Part shown: piece by piece, positions 1 to 6,015 of the stretch
Layout: each line of letters opens with the position of its first letter
How positions within the stretch are numbered: the stretch's first letter is position 1
Notes under the pieces: model-generated
Database searches by the model: none
The model's input: only the letters and a program-made list of their open reading frames with translations
What the model was told of the DNA's origin: nothing
Position numbers and translations under genes: made by a program
Assembly: GCA_044870185.1 (NCBI GenBank)
Contig: JBIOYL010000438.1
Location: 1-9,562 of the forward strand
Length of the DNA: 9,562 nt
Source: JBIOYL01 sp044870185
Lineage (GTDB): Bacteria > Actinomycetota > CALGFH01
Reading direction: 5' to 3'

Positions 1-1
1 C

Positions 2-1399
2 GAGCCGCTGTTCGAGGTCTCCACCGACAAGGTCGACACCGAGGTGCCCTCGCCGGTCAGCGGCACGCTCACCGCCATCAAAGCCAAGCAGGACGAGACC
101 GTCGAGGTCGGTGCCGAGCTGGCCGTGATCAGCACCGGCGCCCGCCTGGCGGGCGCGGCGGCCGCCGGCACCCGCGCGGCCGAAGCCGAGGCCACGCCCG
201 GCGCCACCGAGGCCGAGGCCACGCCCGGTGAAGCCGAGGCCACGCCTGGCGCGGCCGCAGCGGCCGGGGAGGCCGAGCAGCCCGAAGCCGCCCCGGCCGA
301 ACGCGAGCCGGCCGAGGCCGCCGAACGCGAGCCGGCCGCCGCGGCCGCCGCGGCCGCCCCAGGTGGCGACGGTGCGACCGGGGACGGCAAGGGCGCCGGC
401 GTGGTCTCCCCGCTGGTGCGCCGGCTGGCCCGCGAGCACGACGTCGACCTGTCCCAGGTCCAGGGGACCGGGTCCGGGGGCCGGGTCCGCCGCCAGGACA
501 TCGAGGCCTACCTCGAGCGGCGCACGGCCCGGCCAGCGGCGGCAGCGCCCGGGGGTGACGGCAAGGGCGCCGCGGCCACGGCCGAGCGGGCGGCTCCCGC
601 CGAGGGCAGGGCAGCGGCAGCCAGGCAGGCGCCACCGCCCACGACGGCCGTCCCGCTCGCCAAGGGCATCCGCGAGGAGGTCACGCCGGCCACCCGCCTG
701 CGCAGGATCATCGCCGAGCGCATGGTCGCCTCGCTGCAGACCAGCGCCCAGCTCACCGCCGCCGTCGAGATCGACATGACCAGGGTCATGCGGCTGCGCG
801 CGCGGGCCCGGGCGGCCTTCAAGGCCCGCGAGGGTGTCAGCCTGTCGCCCCTGCCGTTTGCGATCCTGGCCGTGATCGAGGCCATCCACACCTACCCGCG
901 CGCCAACTCGTCCCTCGACCAGGACTTCAACCTGCACGTCTACCAGGACGTGAACATGGGTATCGCGGTCGACACCCCCAAGGGGCTGTTCGTGCCGGTG
1001 ATCCGCAACGCCGACGCGCTCAACCTGGCCGGCCTGGCCCGCGCCGTCGCCGACCTGGCCAAGCGCACCCGCGAGGGCAGGATCGACCCGGGCGAGCTGG
1101 CCGGCTCGACCTTCACGGTGACCAACACCGGCAGCGTGGGCACCGTCTGGGACACGCCCATCATCAACCAGCCGAACGCGGCCATCTTCGCCACCCCGGC
1201 CATCGTCAGGCGCCCGGTCGTGGTCGACGACCCCGAGCTGGGGGAGGTCATCGCCGTCCGGCACATGATGTACGGGGTGCTGACCTACGACCACCGTGTC
1301 CTGGACGGGGCGGACGCCGCCCGCTTCCTGGTCAGGGTCAAGGAAGTTCTCGAGGCGGGCGACTTCGAGCGGGAGCTCGGGCTGCCGGCGGAGGGCTGA
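2..1399 (+). CDS. sucB: 2-oxo acid dehydrogenase E2 (dihydrolipoamide acyltransferase), 5' truncated
   Basis: E2 core enzyme of a 2-oxo acid dehydrogenase complex; it passes an acyl group from a lipoyl arm to CoA. The reading frame is open to the left edge, so the start lies outside; a GTG at 44 is in frame but falls inside the lipoyl domain and is not the start. Numbering the visible 465 residues from nt 2: end of a lipoyl domain with the lipoyl-lysine motif STDKVDTE (Lys10); a long Ala/Pro/Glu linker; a peripheral subunit-binding domain (about 134-171, VSPLVRRLA to DIEAYL); a second Ala/Gly linker; and the catalytic acyltransferase domain (about 228-465) with the DHRVLDG active site (His431, Asp435). 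Domain order and the adjacent lipB-lipA fit actinobacterial SucB/DlaT. Whether it serves oxoglutarate, pyruvate or branched-chain dehydrogenase cannot be decided here, so the symbol is provisional. Confidence 0.93.
   Translation, partial: EPLFEVSTDKVDTEVPSPVSGTLTAIKAKQDETVEVGAELAVISTGARLAGAAAAGTRAAEAEATPGATEAEATPGEAEATPGAAAAAGEAEQPEAAPAEREPAEAAEREPAAAAAAAAPGGDGATGDGKGAGVVSPLVRRLAREHDVDLSQVQGTGSGGRVRRQDIEAYLERRTARPAAAAPGGDGKGAAATAERAAPAEGRAAAARQAPPPTTAVPLAKGIREEVTPATRLRRIIAERMVASLQTSAQLTAAVEIDMTRVMRLRARARAAFKAREGVSLSPLPFAILAVIEAIHTYPRANSSLDQDFNLHVYQDVNMGIAVDTPKGLFVPVIRNADALNLAGLARAVADLAKRTREGRIDPGELAGSTFTVTNTGSVGTVWDTPIINQPNAAIFATPAIVRRPVVVDDPELGEVIAVRHMMYGVLTYDHRVLDGADAARFLVRVKEVLEAGDFERELGLPAEG
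182..249 (+). repeat. Tandem 20-bp repeats encoding EAEATPG in the E2 linker
   Basis: Three near-identical 20-bp copies lie at 182-201, 209-228 and 230-249, differing at one or two bases. Each encodes EAEATPG. A further duplicated 18-bp unit (297-314 and 321-338) follows and encodes the ERE-P-A part of the linker. The repeats are in frame and lengthen the flexible Ala/Pro/Glu-rich swinging arm between the lipoyl and subunit-binding domains, so copy-number change would alter linker length without breaking the gene. Confidence 0.8.
1390..1395 (+). promoter_or_regulatory. Ribosome binding site fixing the lipB start
   Basis: GGAGGG lies inside the last codons of the E2 gene, 8 nt before ATG 1404. 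It decides the lipB start: the frame is open further upstream (to at least 1296), but that part is antisense-free overlap with the E2 catalytic domain and carries no LipB-like residues. Confidence 0.7.
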
Positions 1400-1403
1400 G
1401 GAC

Positions 1404-2177
1404 ATGCAGCCGCTATGGACCGTACGGGCGGGGCTGGTCGGCTACCGGCGTGCCTGGGCCTGGCAGCGGGCGCTGGCCGAGCGCCGGGCGGCCGGCCGGG
1501 TCCCGGACACCGTGCTGCTGCTGGAGCACCCGCACGTGTACACGATCGGCAAGCGCGGGCAGGCCGGCGACGTGCTGGTGCCGGCCGCGTCGCTGGCCGC
1601 CCAGGGCGCCGAGGTGGTGCACACCGATCGGGGCGGCCAGGTCACCTACCACGGCCCCGGCCAGCTCGTCGGCTACCCCATCACCCACCTCGGCGCCACG
1701 CCCGACATCTGGCGCTTCGTGCGCGCGGTCGAAGACGCCCTGGTGGCGGTGGCCGGCGACTTCGGCCTGGCCGCGCGTGGCGAGTCGGGTCGTCTGACGG
1801 GCGTCTGGGTCGGGGACGCCAAGCTGGCCGCCATCGGCATGCGCGTCGCCCACGCGGTGACCAGCCACGGCTTCGCGCTGAACTGCTCGACCGACCTGGC
1901 CCGCTTCAACGCGATCGTCCCCTGCGGCATGCCGGACAAACGGGCCTGCTCGCTGTCGAGCCTGCTCGGCCGCCAGGTGACGGTGGCCGAGACGCTCCCG
2001 CTGGTCGAGCGCCGGCTCGCCGAGCGGCTCGGGCGCGAGCCGATCCCGGTCGAGGTGGCGACACTGGACCTGCCGGCGCAGGACTGGCCCCCGGCGGCCG
2101 ACCCGGCGGCCGCCCCGGCAACCAGCCCGGCAACCGGCCCGGCCGCGCCCTCGGTCCCGGAGGCGACCTATGCCTGA
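1404..2177 (+). CDS. lipB: Octanoyltransferase LipB (lipoyl(octanoyl) transferase)
   Basis: Cytoplasmic enzyme that moves octanoate from octanoyl-ACP to the lipoyl-domain lysine of E2 subunits and GcvH, the first step of lipoate synthesis. The 257-residue product carries the family signature RGGQVTYHGPGQ (residues 76-87), the catalytic lysine in DAKLAAIG (Lys140) and the catalytic cysteine in PCGM (Cys174), the Lys/Cys pair known from Mycobacterium LipB. Start ATG 1404 lies 4 bp after the E2 stop and has a good Shine-Dalgarno. The last 30 or so residues (from about 228) are a low-complexity Ala/Pro/Thr tail beyond the usual fold, and its coding sequence carries the lipA ribosome binding site. 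Stop overlaps lipA by 8 bp. Identity is secure from motifs plus neighbours. Confidence 0.97.
   Translation: MQPLWTVRAGLVGYRRAWAWQRALAERRAAGRVPDTVLLLEHPHVYTIGKRGQAGDVLVPAASLAAQGAEVVHTDRGGQVTYHGPGQLVGYPITHLGATPDIWRFVRAVEDALVAVAGDFGLAARGESGRLTGVWVGDAKLAAIGMRVAHAVTSHGFALNCSTDLARFNAIVPCGMPDKRACSLSSLLGRQVTVAETLPLVERRLAERLGREPIPVEVATLDLPAQDWPPAADPAAAPATSPATGPAAPSVPEATYA
2159..2163 (+). promoter_or_regulatory. lipA ribosome binding site inside the lipB tail
   Basis: GGAGG lies 6 nt before ATG 2170 and is embedded in the last lipB codons. Because lipB ends at 2177, ribosomes finishing lipB stop over the lipA start, which suggests translational coupling of the two enzymes. Confidence 0.75.
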
Positions 2178-3168
2178 GCCTGTCATCCCCCCCGGCGTGC
2201 GGACCCTGTCGGTGTTCCCGCGCACCCCGGCCCCGCCGCCCACCGAGGCGACCTTCGCCCGCAAACCCCCGTGGATCAAGGTCAAGGCGTCCATGGGCCC
2301 GAACTACGTCGAGCTCAAGCAGCTCATGCGCGACGCCGAGCTGCACACCGTGTGCGAGCAGGCCGGCTGCCCCAACATCTTCGAGTGCTGGGAGGCACGC
2401 GAGGCGACCTTTTTGATCGGCGGGGAGCACTGCACCCGCGCCTGCCCGTTCTGCCAGATCCACAGCGGCAAGCCCCAAGGCTACGACACCGACGAGCCGC
2501 GCCGGGTCGCCCATGCCATCGCCCGCATGGGGCTGCGCTTCGCGGTCATCACCGGCGTGGCCAGAGACGACCTGGACGACGGGGGGGCGTGGCTGTTCGC
2601 CGAGTCGATCCGCCAGACCCGGGCGCTGCTGCCGGGCTGCGGGGTGGAGGTGCTGATCCCCGACTTCCGCGGCAAGGCCAGCTCGCTGCGGCAGGTCGTC
2701 GACGCGACCCCCGACGTGCTCGGCCACAACCTCGAGACCGTGCCCAGGCTGTACAAGCGCATCCGCCCCGGGTTCACCTATGCGGGCTCGCTGGAGCTGC
2801 TGGCCAGGGCCAGAGCCTGGCTGCCGGAGGGCAGCGCGACCAAGTCCAACCTGATCCTCGGCATGGGCGAGGAGCGCGCCGAGGTCACCCAGGCGCTCCG
2901 TGACCTGCGCGCGGTCGGGGTGGAGCTGGTGACGATCACCCAGTACCTGCAGCCCTCCCGCGAGCACCTGAACCTACAACGGTTCGTCCATCCCGACGAG
3001 TTCGCCGAGCTCAAGGCGTTCGCCGAGGGCCTGGGGTTCGCCCATGTGGAGTCGGGGCCGCTGGTACGCTCCAGCTACCACGCCGGGCGGATGCACCAGG
3101 CGGCCGTCGCCAGGCAACGCGGCCAGCTGCCCGCCTGGGCGCGCGCCCAGGCAAGCGCGGGGCGGTAG
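2170..3168 (+). CDS. lipA: Lipoyl synthase LipA (radical SAM)
   Basis: Radical SAM enzyme that inserts two sulfur atoms into protein-bound octanoyl groups, completing the lipoyl cofactor. The 332-residue product has both iron-sulfur cluster motifs: the auxiliary cluster C-x4-C-x5-C at Cys62, Cys67 and Cys73 (CEQAGCPNIFEC) and the radical SAM C-x3-C-x2-C at Cys88, Cys92 and Cys95 (CTRACPFC). The C-terminal RSSY motif (300-303), whose serine ligates the auxiliary cluster, is present. Other family landmarks include NLETVPRLY (187-195), KSNLILGMGE (225-234) and TQYLQPS (257-263). Length is normal. ATG 2170 overlaps lipB by 8 bp. Its substrate would include the E2 encoded two genes upstream. Confidence 0.98.
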   Translation: MPEPVIPPGVRTLSVFPRTPAPPPTEATFARKPPWIKVKASMGPNYVELKQLMRDAELHTVCEQAGCPNIFECWEAREATFLIGGEHCTRACPFCQIHSGKPQGYDTDEPRRVAHAIARMGLRFAVITGVARDDLDDGGAWLFAESIRQTRALLPGCGVEVLIPDFRGKASSLRQVVDATPDVLGHNLETVPRLYKRIRPGFTYAGSLELLARARAWLPEGSATKSNLILGMGEERAEVTQALRDLRAVGVELVTITQYLQPSREHLNLQRFVHPDEFAELKAFAEGLGFAHVESGPLVRSSYHAGRMHQAAVARQRGQLPAWARAQASAGR

Positions 3169-3174
3169 GCGCGG

Positions 3175-3705
3175 GTGGCGTTGTCCAGGCGGACGCGGCT
3201 CGCGCTCACGGTGGTCCTGGCCGCCGCGCTGGCGGCCTGGCTGGGCCTGCGGGCCGCCGCCCAGCTCGACCCGGCCCGGCATGCGCGCCAGGCGGCCGCG
3301 GTACTGCACGCGCCCGACCGCATCACCCACCGGCTCCCGCCGGAGCGGCCCCCCTCGGCCGGCGGTGTGACCGGGTCGTTTGCGTTCCGGCGGGCGGGCT
3401 GGCTGTCGGTGGTCTCGCTCGACGGCCTGGCGCCCGTGGCCGGCCGGGACCGCTATCTCGTCTTCCTGCACAACCGCGACCAGTGGGTGCTGGCCGGGGC
3501 GGTCGGCGCCGACGCGCGCGGGCACGCCCAGGTACGCTTCGGCGCCGAGCCGCGGCCACGCACCGTCTACGAGGTGGTGGTGACCCGCGGCGTCGACGAC
3601 GCAAGCAACGTGCCCCACGGCACCCCGCTGCTGCACTGGATGGACCCCAGGGCGATCGCGGCCGGCGCCAAGCGCTACGACTTCACCAACGTGGTCGAGC
3701 CATGA
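3175..3705 (+). CDS. Membrane-anchored or secreted protein with RskA-C-like domain
   Basis: A 176-residue protein starting at GTG 3175, 6 bp after lipA, with no strong Shine-Dalgarno, so it is probably translated by coupling to lipA. Residues about 8-29 form an Arg-preceded hydrophobic segment (TRLALTVVLAAALAAWLG), a signal anchor or uncleaved signal peptide; the rest should lie outside the membrane. Residues about 40-150 resemble the extracytoplasmic C-terminal domain of RskA-type anti-sigma factors: LHAPDRI, then a GLAPVAGRDRYLVFL strand region, then WVLAGAVGADARGHAQVRF and a final VVTRGV strand. The zinc-binding anti-sigma domain that normally precedes the membrane segment is absent and no sigma gene is adjacent, so an anti-sigma role is not supported. 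In Mycobacterium the same slot between lipA and glnA1 holds an apparently different membrane protein. Domain assignment is by eye. Confidence 0.8.
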   Translation: MALSRRTRLALTVVLAAALAAWLGLRAAAQLDPARHARQAAAVLHAPDRITHRLPPERPPSAGGVTGSFAFRRAGWLSVVSLDGLAPVAGRDRYLVFLHNRDQWVLAGAVGADARGHAQVRFGAEPRPRTVYEVVVTRGVDDASNVPHGTPLLHWMDPRAIAAGAKRYDFTNVVEP

Positions 3706-3729
3706 GCCGGTGTCCCCGAGGTGATCCAT

Positions 3730-3743
3730 GGCCCAGGAGGGCC
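3730..3743 (+). terminator. Weak hairpin after the lipoate operon
   Basis: GGCCC (3730-3734), loop AGGA, GGGCC (3739-3743): a 5-bp GC stem 25 nt after the operon's last stop codon. It has no T-tract, and such stems are frequent by chance at this GC content, so terminator function is only a possibility. Confidence 0.25.
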
Positions 3744-3764
3744 CGAGCCGCCGGCGCCATGCCG

Positions 3765-3802
3765 TTTACCCCGGTGAAACATGACAGCAACCGGACGGCA
3801 AA
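3765..3802 (+). promoter_or_regulatory. Candidate GlnR operator upstream of glnA
   Basis: Four half-sites occur at an exact 11-bp period: TTTAC (3765-3769), GAAAC (3776-3780), GCAAC (3787-3791) and GCAAA (3798-3802), each separated by 6 nt. Actinobacterial GlnR, the OmpR-type nitrogen regulator, binds gTnAC-n6-GaAAC repeats. Here the second half-site is perfect, the first and third miss one position each, and the fourth is poor. This AT-rich block stands out from the GC-rich surroundings and sits where the glnA GlnR boxes lie in Streptomyces and Mycobacterium. If the TAACGT at 3813-3818 is the -10 element, the array would centre near -41, suitable for activation. Confidence 0.55.
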
Positions 3803-3842
3803 GCCGTCCCAGTAACGTCGCTGGGATCGGGCAGCCGCCCGA
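3793..3842 (+). promoter_or_regulatory. Three consecutive hairpins before glnA
   Basis: Hairpin 1: GGACGGC (3793-3799), loop AAA, GCCGTCC (3803-3809), a perfect 7-bp stem. Hairpin 2: TCCCAG (3807-3812), 8-nt loop, CTGGGA (3821-3826). Hairpin 3: TCGGGC (3827-3832), loop AGCC, GCCCGA (3837-3842). Hairpins 1 and 2 share bases 3807-3809 and cannot both form fully; 2 and 3 abut. The Shine-Dalgarno follows 13 nt later. They may be a leader RNA structure, a terminator for upstream transcription, or operator symmetry; which applies depends on where glnA transcription starts. No known riboswitch class was recognised. Confidence 0.4.
3813..3818 (+). promoter_or_regulatory. Possible glnA -10 element
   Basis: TAACGT fits the actinobacterial TAnnnT -10 pattern and would give a leader of roughly 45 nt. 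No convincing -35 hexamer lies 17-18 nt upstream, which would fit an activator-dependent promoter using the adjacent GlnR-like boxes. The call rests on six bases only. Confidence 0.3.
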
Positions 3843-3855
3843 ACACCCCCGAGCC

Positions 3856-3862
3856 AAGGAGG
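3856..3862 (+). promoter_or_regulatory. glnA ribosome binding site
   Basis: AAGGAGG, a full-strength Shine-Dalgarno, 7 nt before GTG 3870. It fixes the GTG as the glnA start; the product then begins MTESIGDVL, as expected for type I glutamine synthetase. Confidence 0.85.
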
Positions 3863-3869
3863 CGTCCGC

Positions 3870-5294
3870 GTGACGGAATCCATCGGAGATGTGCTCAAGC
3901 TCGTCCAGGACAGGGGCGTCCAGATCGTCGACTTCCGCTTCGCCGACCTGCCCGGCCTGATGCAGCACTTCTCGATCCCCGCCCACGAGCTGACCGAAGC
4001 GGGGTTCGAGGAGGGCTACGGCTTCGACGGCTCGTCGATCCGGGGATTCCAGGAGATCCAGGAGTCGGACATGATCCTGGTGCCCGATCCCGCGACGGCC
4101 GTCATCGACCCGTTCACCAAGCACCCGACCCTGGTCCTGAACTGCTTCGTCGAGGACCCGGTCACCGGCGAGCCCTACACCCGCGACCCGCGCAACCTCG
4201 CCCAGAAGGCGGAGACGTTCCTGGCGGGCACCGGCATCGCCGACACCTCCTACTGGGGCCCGGAGTGTGAGTTCTACGTCTTCGACTCGGTCCGCTTCGA
4301 CCAGAACCAGCACTCGGGCTTCTACTTCGTCGACGCGGTCGAGGGTGCCTGGAACTCCGGTGCCGAGGAGGCCGGCCGCAACCTCGGCTACAAGCCGCGC
4401 TACAAGGAGGGCTACTTCCCGGTCCCGCCCATGGACCACTACCAGGACCTGCGCTCCGAGATGATCCTGGCCATGGCGGCCGCCGGCATCGAGATCGAGG
4501 TGCACCACCACGAGGTGGGCACCGCCGGCCAGGCCGAGATCGACATGCGCTACGACACGCTGCTGCGCATGGCCGACAAGGTCATGCTCTACAAGTACAT
4601 CGTGAAGAACGTGGCCCGGCGCCACGGCAAGACGGCCACCTTCATGCCCAAGCCGATCTTCGAGGACAACGGCTCGGGCATGCACACCCACCAGAGCCTG
4701 TGGAGCGAGGGCGTGCCCCTGTTCTACGACGAGTCGGGCTACGCCGGCCTGTCCGACGTCGGCCGCTGGTACATCGGCGGGCTGCTGGCCCACGCCCCGG
4801 CGCTGGCCGCCTTCTCCAACCCGACCACCAACAGCTACCGCCGGCTGGTGCCGGGCTTCGAGGCGCCCGTCAACCTCGTCTACTCGCAGCGCAACCGCTC
4901 GGCCGCCTGCCGCATCCCGCTGTACTCGCGCAGCCCCAAGGCCAAGCGGGTCGAGTTCCGCATCCCCGACCCGTCCTGCAACCCCTATCTGGCCTTCAGC
5001 GCCATGCTGATGGCCGGCATCGACGGCGTGCGCAACAAGATCGAGCCGACCGGCCCGCTCGACAAGGACCTGTACGACCTGCCCCCCGAGGAGCTGGCCG
5101 AGATCCCCCAGGTCCCGGCCTCGCTGGACGAGGCGCTGGCCGCGCTCGAGGCCGACGAGGCGTTCCTGCTCGAAGGCGACGTGTTCACCCCGGACGTGAT
5201 CGAGACCTGGATCGCCTACAAGCGCGAGAAGGAGATCGACGCCGTCCGCCTGCGCCCGCACCCATGGGAGTTCGCCCTGTACTACGACATCTAG
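3870..5294 (+). CDS. glnA: Glutamine synthetase, type I
   Basis: Makes glutamine from glutamate, ammonia and ATP; the cytoplasmic dodecameric enzyme central to nitrogen assimilation. The 474-residue length is typical of the GSI-beta group. Visible landmarks: the Asp-latch region YGFDGSSIRGF (50-60), metal-binding PECEF (Glu132, Glu134), the HHHEVGTAGQ block (212-221), the ATP-binding motif KPIFEDNGSGMH (261-272), the glutamate-binding loop NPTTNSYRRLVPG (317-329) and RNRSAACRIP (341-350). KDLYDLPPEE contains Tyr402, the adenylylation site recognised by GlnE, so activity is probably controlled by adenylylation as in other actinobacteria. It sits 164 bp after the lipoate operon with its own probable promoter, GlnR-like boxes and Shine-Dalgarno. 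The start is GTG 3870. Confidence 0.98.
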   Translation: MTESIGDVLKLVQDRGVQIVDFRFADLPGLMQHFSIPAHELTEAGFEEGYGFDGSSIRGFQEIQESDMILVPDPATAVIDPFTKHPTLVLNCFVEDPVTGEPYTRDPRNLAQKAETFLAGTGIADTSYWGPECEFYVFDSVRFDQNQHSGFYFVDAVEGAWNSGAEEAGRNLGYKPRYKEGYFPVPPMDHYQDLRSEMILAMAAAGIEIEVHHHEVGTAGQAEIDMRYDTLLRMADKVMLYKYIVKNVARRHGKTATFMPKPIFEDNGSGMHTHQSLWSEGVPLFYDESGYAGLSDVGRWYIGGLLAHAPALAAFSNPTTNSYRRLVPGFEAPVNLVYSQRNRSAACRIPLYSRSPKAKRVEFRIPDPSCNPYLAFSAMLMAGIDGVRNKIEPTGPLDKDLYDLPPEELAEIPQVPASLDEALAALEADEAFLLEGDVFTPDVIETWIAYKREKEIDAVRLRPHPWEFALYYDI

Positions 5295-5414
5295 GCAACA
5301 CAAGCTGCTGACCAGCGCAAACGCAGGCTAGGTGCGCCTCCCGGCCGTGGCCAGGCCGTCGGCCGTCGCTGCAGGACCTGTGAGCGCGCGGTCGACGGCC
5401 TGTCGCGTTCGCTG

Positions 5415-5826
5415 CTCACTCGTTGGCAGGTCGCCACCGTCTCCGGAAGCGGGATCTCCCCGGGTCTTTCACCCCTTCGGCAGGGCAAGGAGAAGCCGGC
5501 CCCGGACGATCTTGACCTGGCGCTCGACGTGCAGCGTCCGACCGAGGAATTCGATGTCATCGACCGCGAGCCCGAAGACCTCGCCCTGCCGCAGCCCGCT
5601 GGACGGGGGAGGCTCGAATGGTGCCAAGCTCCCGGTCCTCGAGGTAGGGATAGACATGTACGCGAAGGCGGCTCTCGGTCGCCTCGCGCGTGGACTCGTC
5701 GGAGGTCTGGGCGGCGAGCCACTCGCTGGCGTACCGCCGTGCCCCAAGCAGTGGTTCGCGTCCTCGTCCACGGTCATCAGCCGCCGGTGGCCGGCGCTGA
5801 CCTATGCCAGCCACCCATCGCGGCAA
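5415..5826 (-). pseudogene. Tyrosine recombinase (phage-type integrase) remnant, frameshifted and internally deleted
   Basis: Read on the minus strand, three pieces in three frames match a phage-type integrase in order. Positions 5733-5599 encode a core-binding domain (YASEWLAAQTSDESTREA, then RLRVHVYPYLEDRELGTI). From about 5606 to a stop at 5469-5471 the frame changes and gives the start of the catalytic domain (SGLRQGEVFGLAVDDI and onward to LPKG), including the arginine of the GLR-x-GE motif, the first catalytic residue of the family. About 5470-5426 in the third frame gives GEIPLPETVAT. The 60-80 residues that normally separate core-binding and catalytic domains are missing, as is the distal part with the H-x-x-R and Tyr motifs. 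Three disruptions rule out one sequencing error; the gene is dead. Outer ends are approximate. Confidence 0.8.
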
Positions 5827-5972
5827 CGCTGGGTCATTGGTTCCGAGCCCGACTTACGCCGTTCAGCAGACGGCGGGAGCCCAGTGCGGCCGCGCGCGCC
5901 TTCCCTTGCCGTGGTGCGCACGCCGCGCCCGAGGCTGGACCTCGTCGCCCTTACTGGCTGAAGATGCACGCG

Positions 5973-5982
5973 ACCGTACGGT
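5973..5982. promoter_or_regulatory. 10-bp palindrome upstream of the cyclase gene
   Basis: ACCGTACGGT is a perfect palindrome 33 nt before the GTG start of the hydrolase-cyclase gene. It could be half of an operator for a dimeric repressor, but there is no second copy nearby and no regulator gene adjacent. Chance is a fair alternative. Confidence 0.2.
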
Positions 5983-6003
5983 TTCATCGGCGCTTTCCGC
6001 GTC

Positions 6004-6008
6004 GGAGG
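6004..6008 (+). promoter_or_regulatory. Ribosome binding site fixing the cyclase start
   Basis: GGAGG, in a longer purine run, lies 7 nt before GTG 6016. It supports 6016 as the true start of the hydrolase-cyclase gene rather than the in-frame ATG at 6246, which would cut away the first 76 or so residues of the hydrolase fold. Confidence 0.7.
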
Positions 6009-6015
6009 GGGAGCG

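Larger units (their letters stand above)
5295..6015. other. 721-bp stretch without an intact gene
   Basis: Between glnA and the cyclase gene no open frame looks intact. The minus strand holds a decayed tyrosine recombinase (listed separately). At 5295-5410 there are only GC-rich words, including GGCCGTC (5361-5367) facing GACGGCC (5394-5400), likely chance pairing. From 5827 to 5972 nothing was recognised. A 10-bp palindrome at 5973-5982 is listed separately. No tRNA or obvious attachment-site duplication was found. Confidence 0.6.

Noticed and set aside
44..46. GTG at 44 as the start of the E2 gene
   Set aside because: In-frame lipoyl-domain sequence, including the lipoyl lysine at 29-31, lies upstream of it, so the gene begins beyond the window.
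1296..1403. Upstream extension of lipB to position 1296
   Set aside because: It would overlap the E2 active-site coding region by over 100 bp; ATG 1404 has a correctly spaced Shine-Dalgarno and the product then begins like other LipB proteins.
3675..5303. A 542-codon open frame on the minus strand opposite glnA
   Set aside because: glnA is certain on the plus strand from family motifs and Shine-Dalgarno; the opposite frame is open only because of high-GC codon use and its translation is Val/Gly/Asp/Arg-rich with no recognisable domain.
5361..5400. GGCCGTC/GACGGCC inverted repeat after glnA as a terminator or attachment site
   Set aside because: The 26-nt loop and lack of a T-tract make it weak, and such words recur by chance in this GC-rich stretch.
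5839..5850. GGTTCCGAGCCC resembling a tRNA T-arm near the integrase remnant
   Set aside because: The loop has one base too many, the flanks do not pair as a T stem, and no acceptor, D or anticodon arm could be built around it.
5332..5961. A 209-codon plus-strand open frame after glnA
   Set aside because: It lies antisense to the recombinase remnant, has no ribosome binding site, and its translation shows no domain; the minus-strand pieces explain this DNA better.
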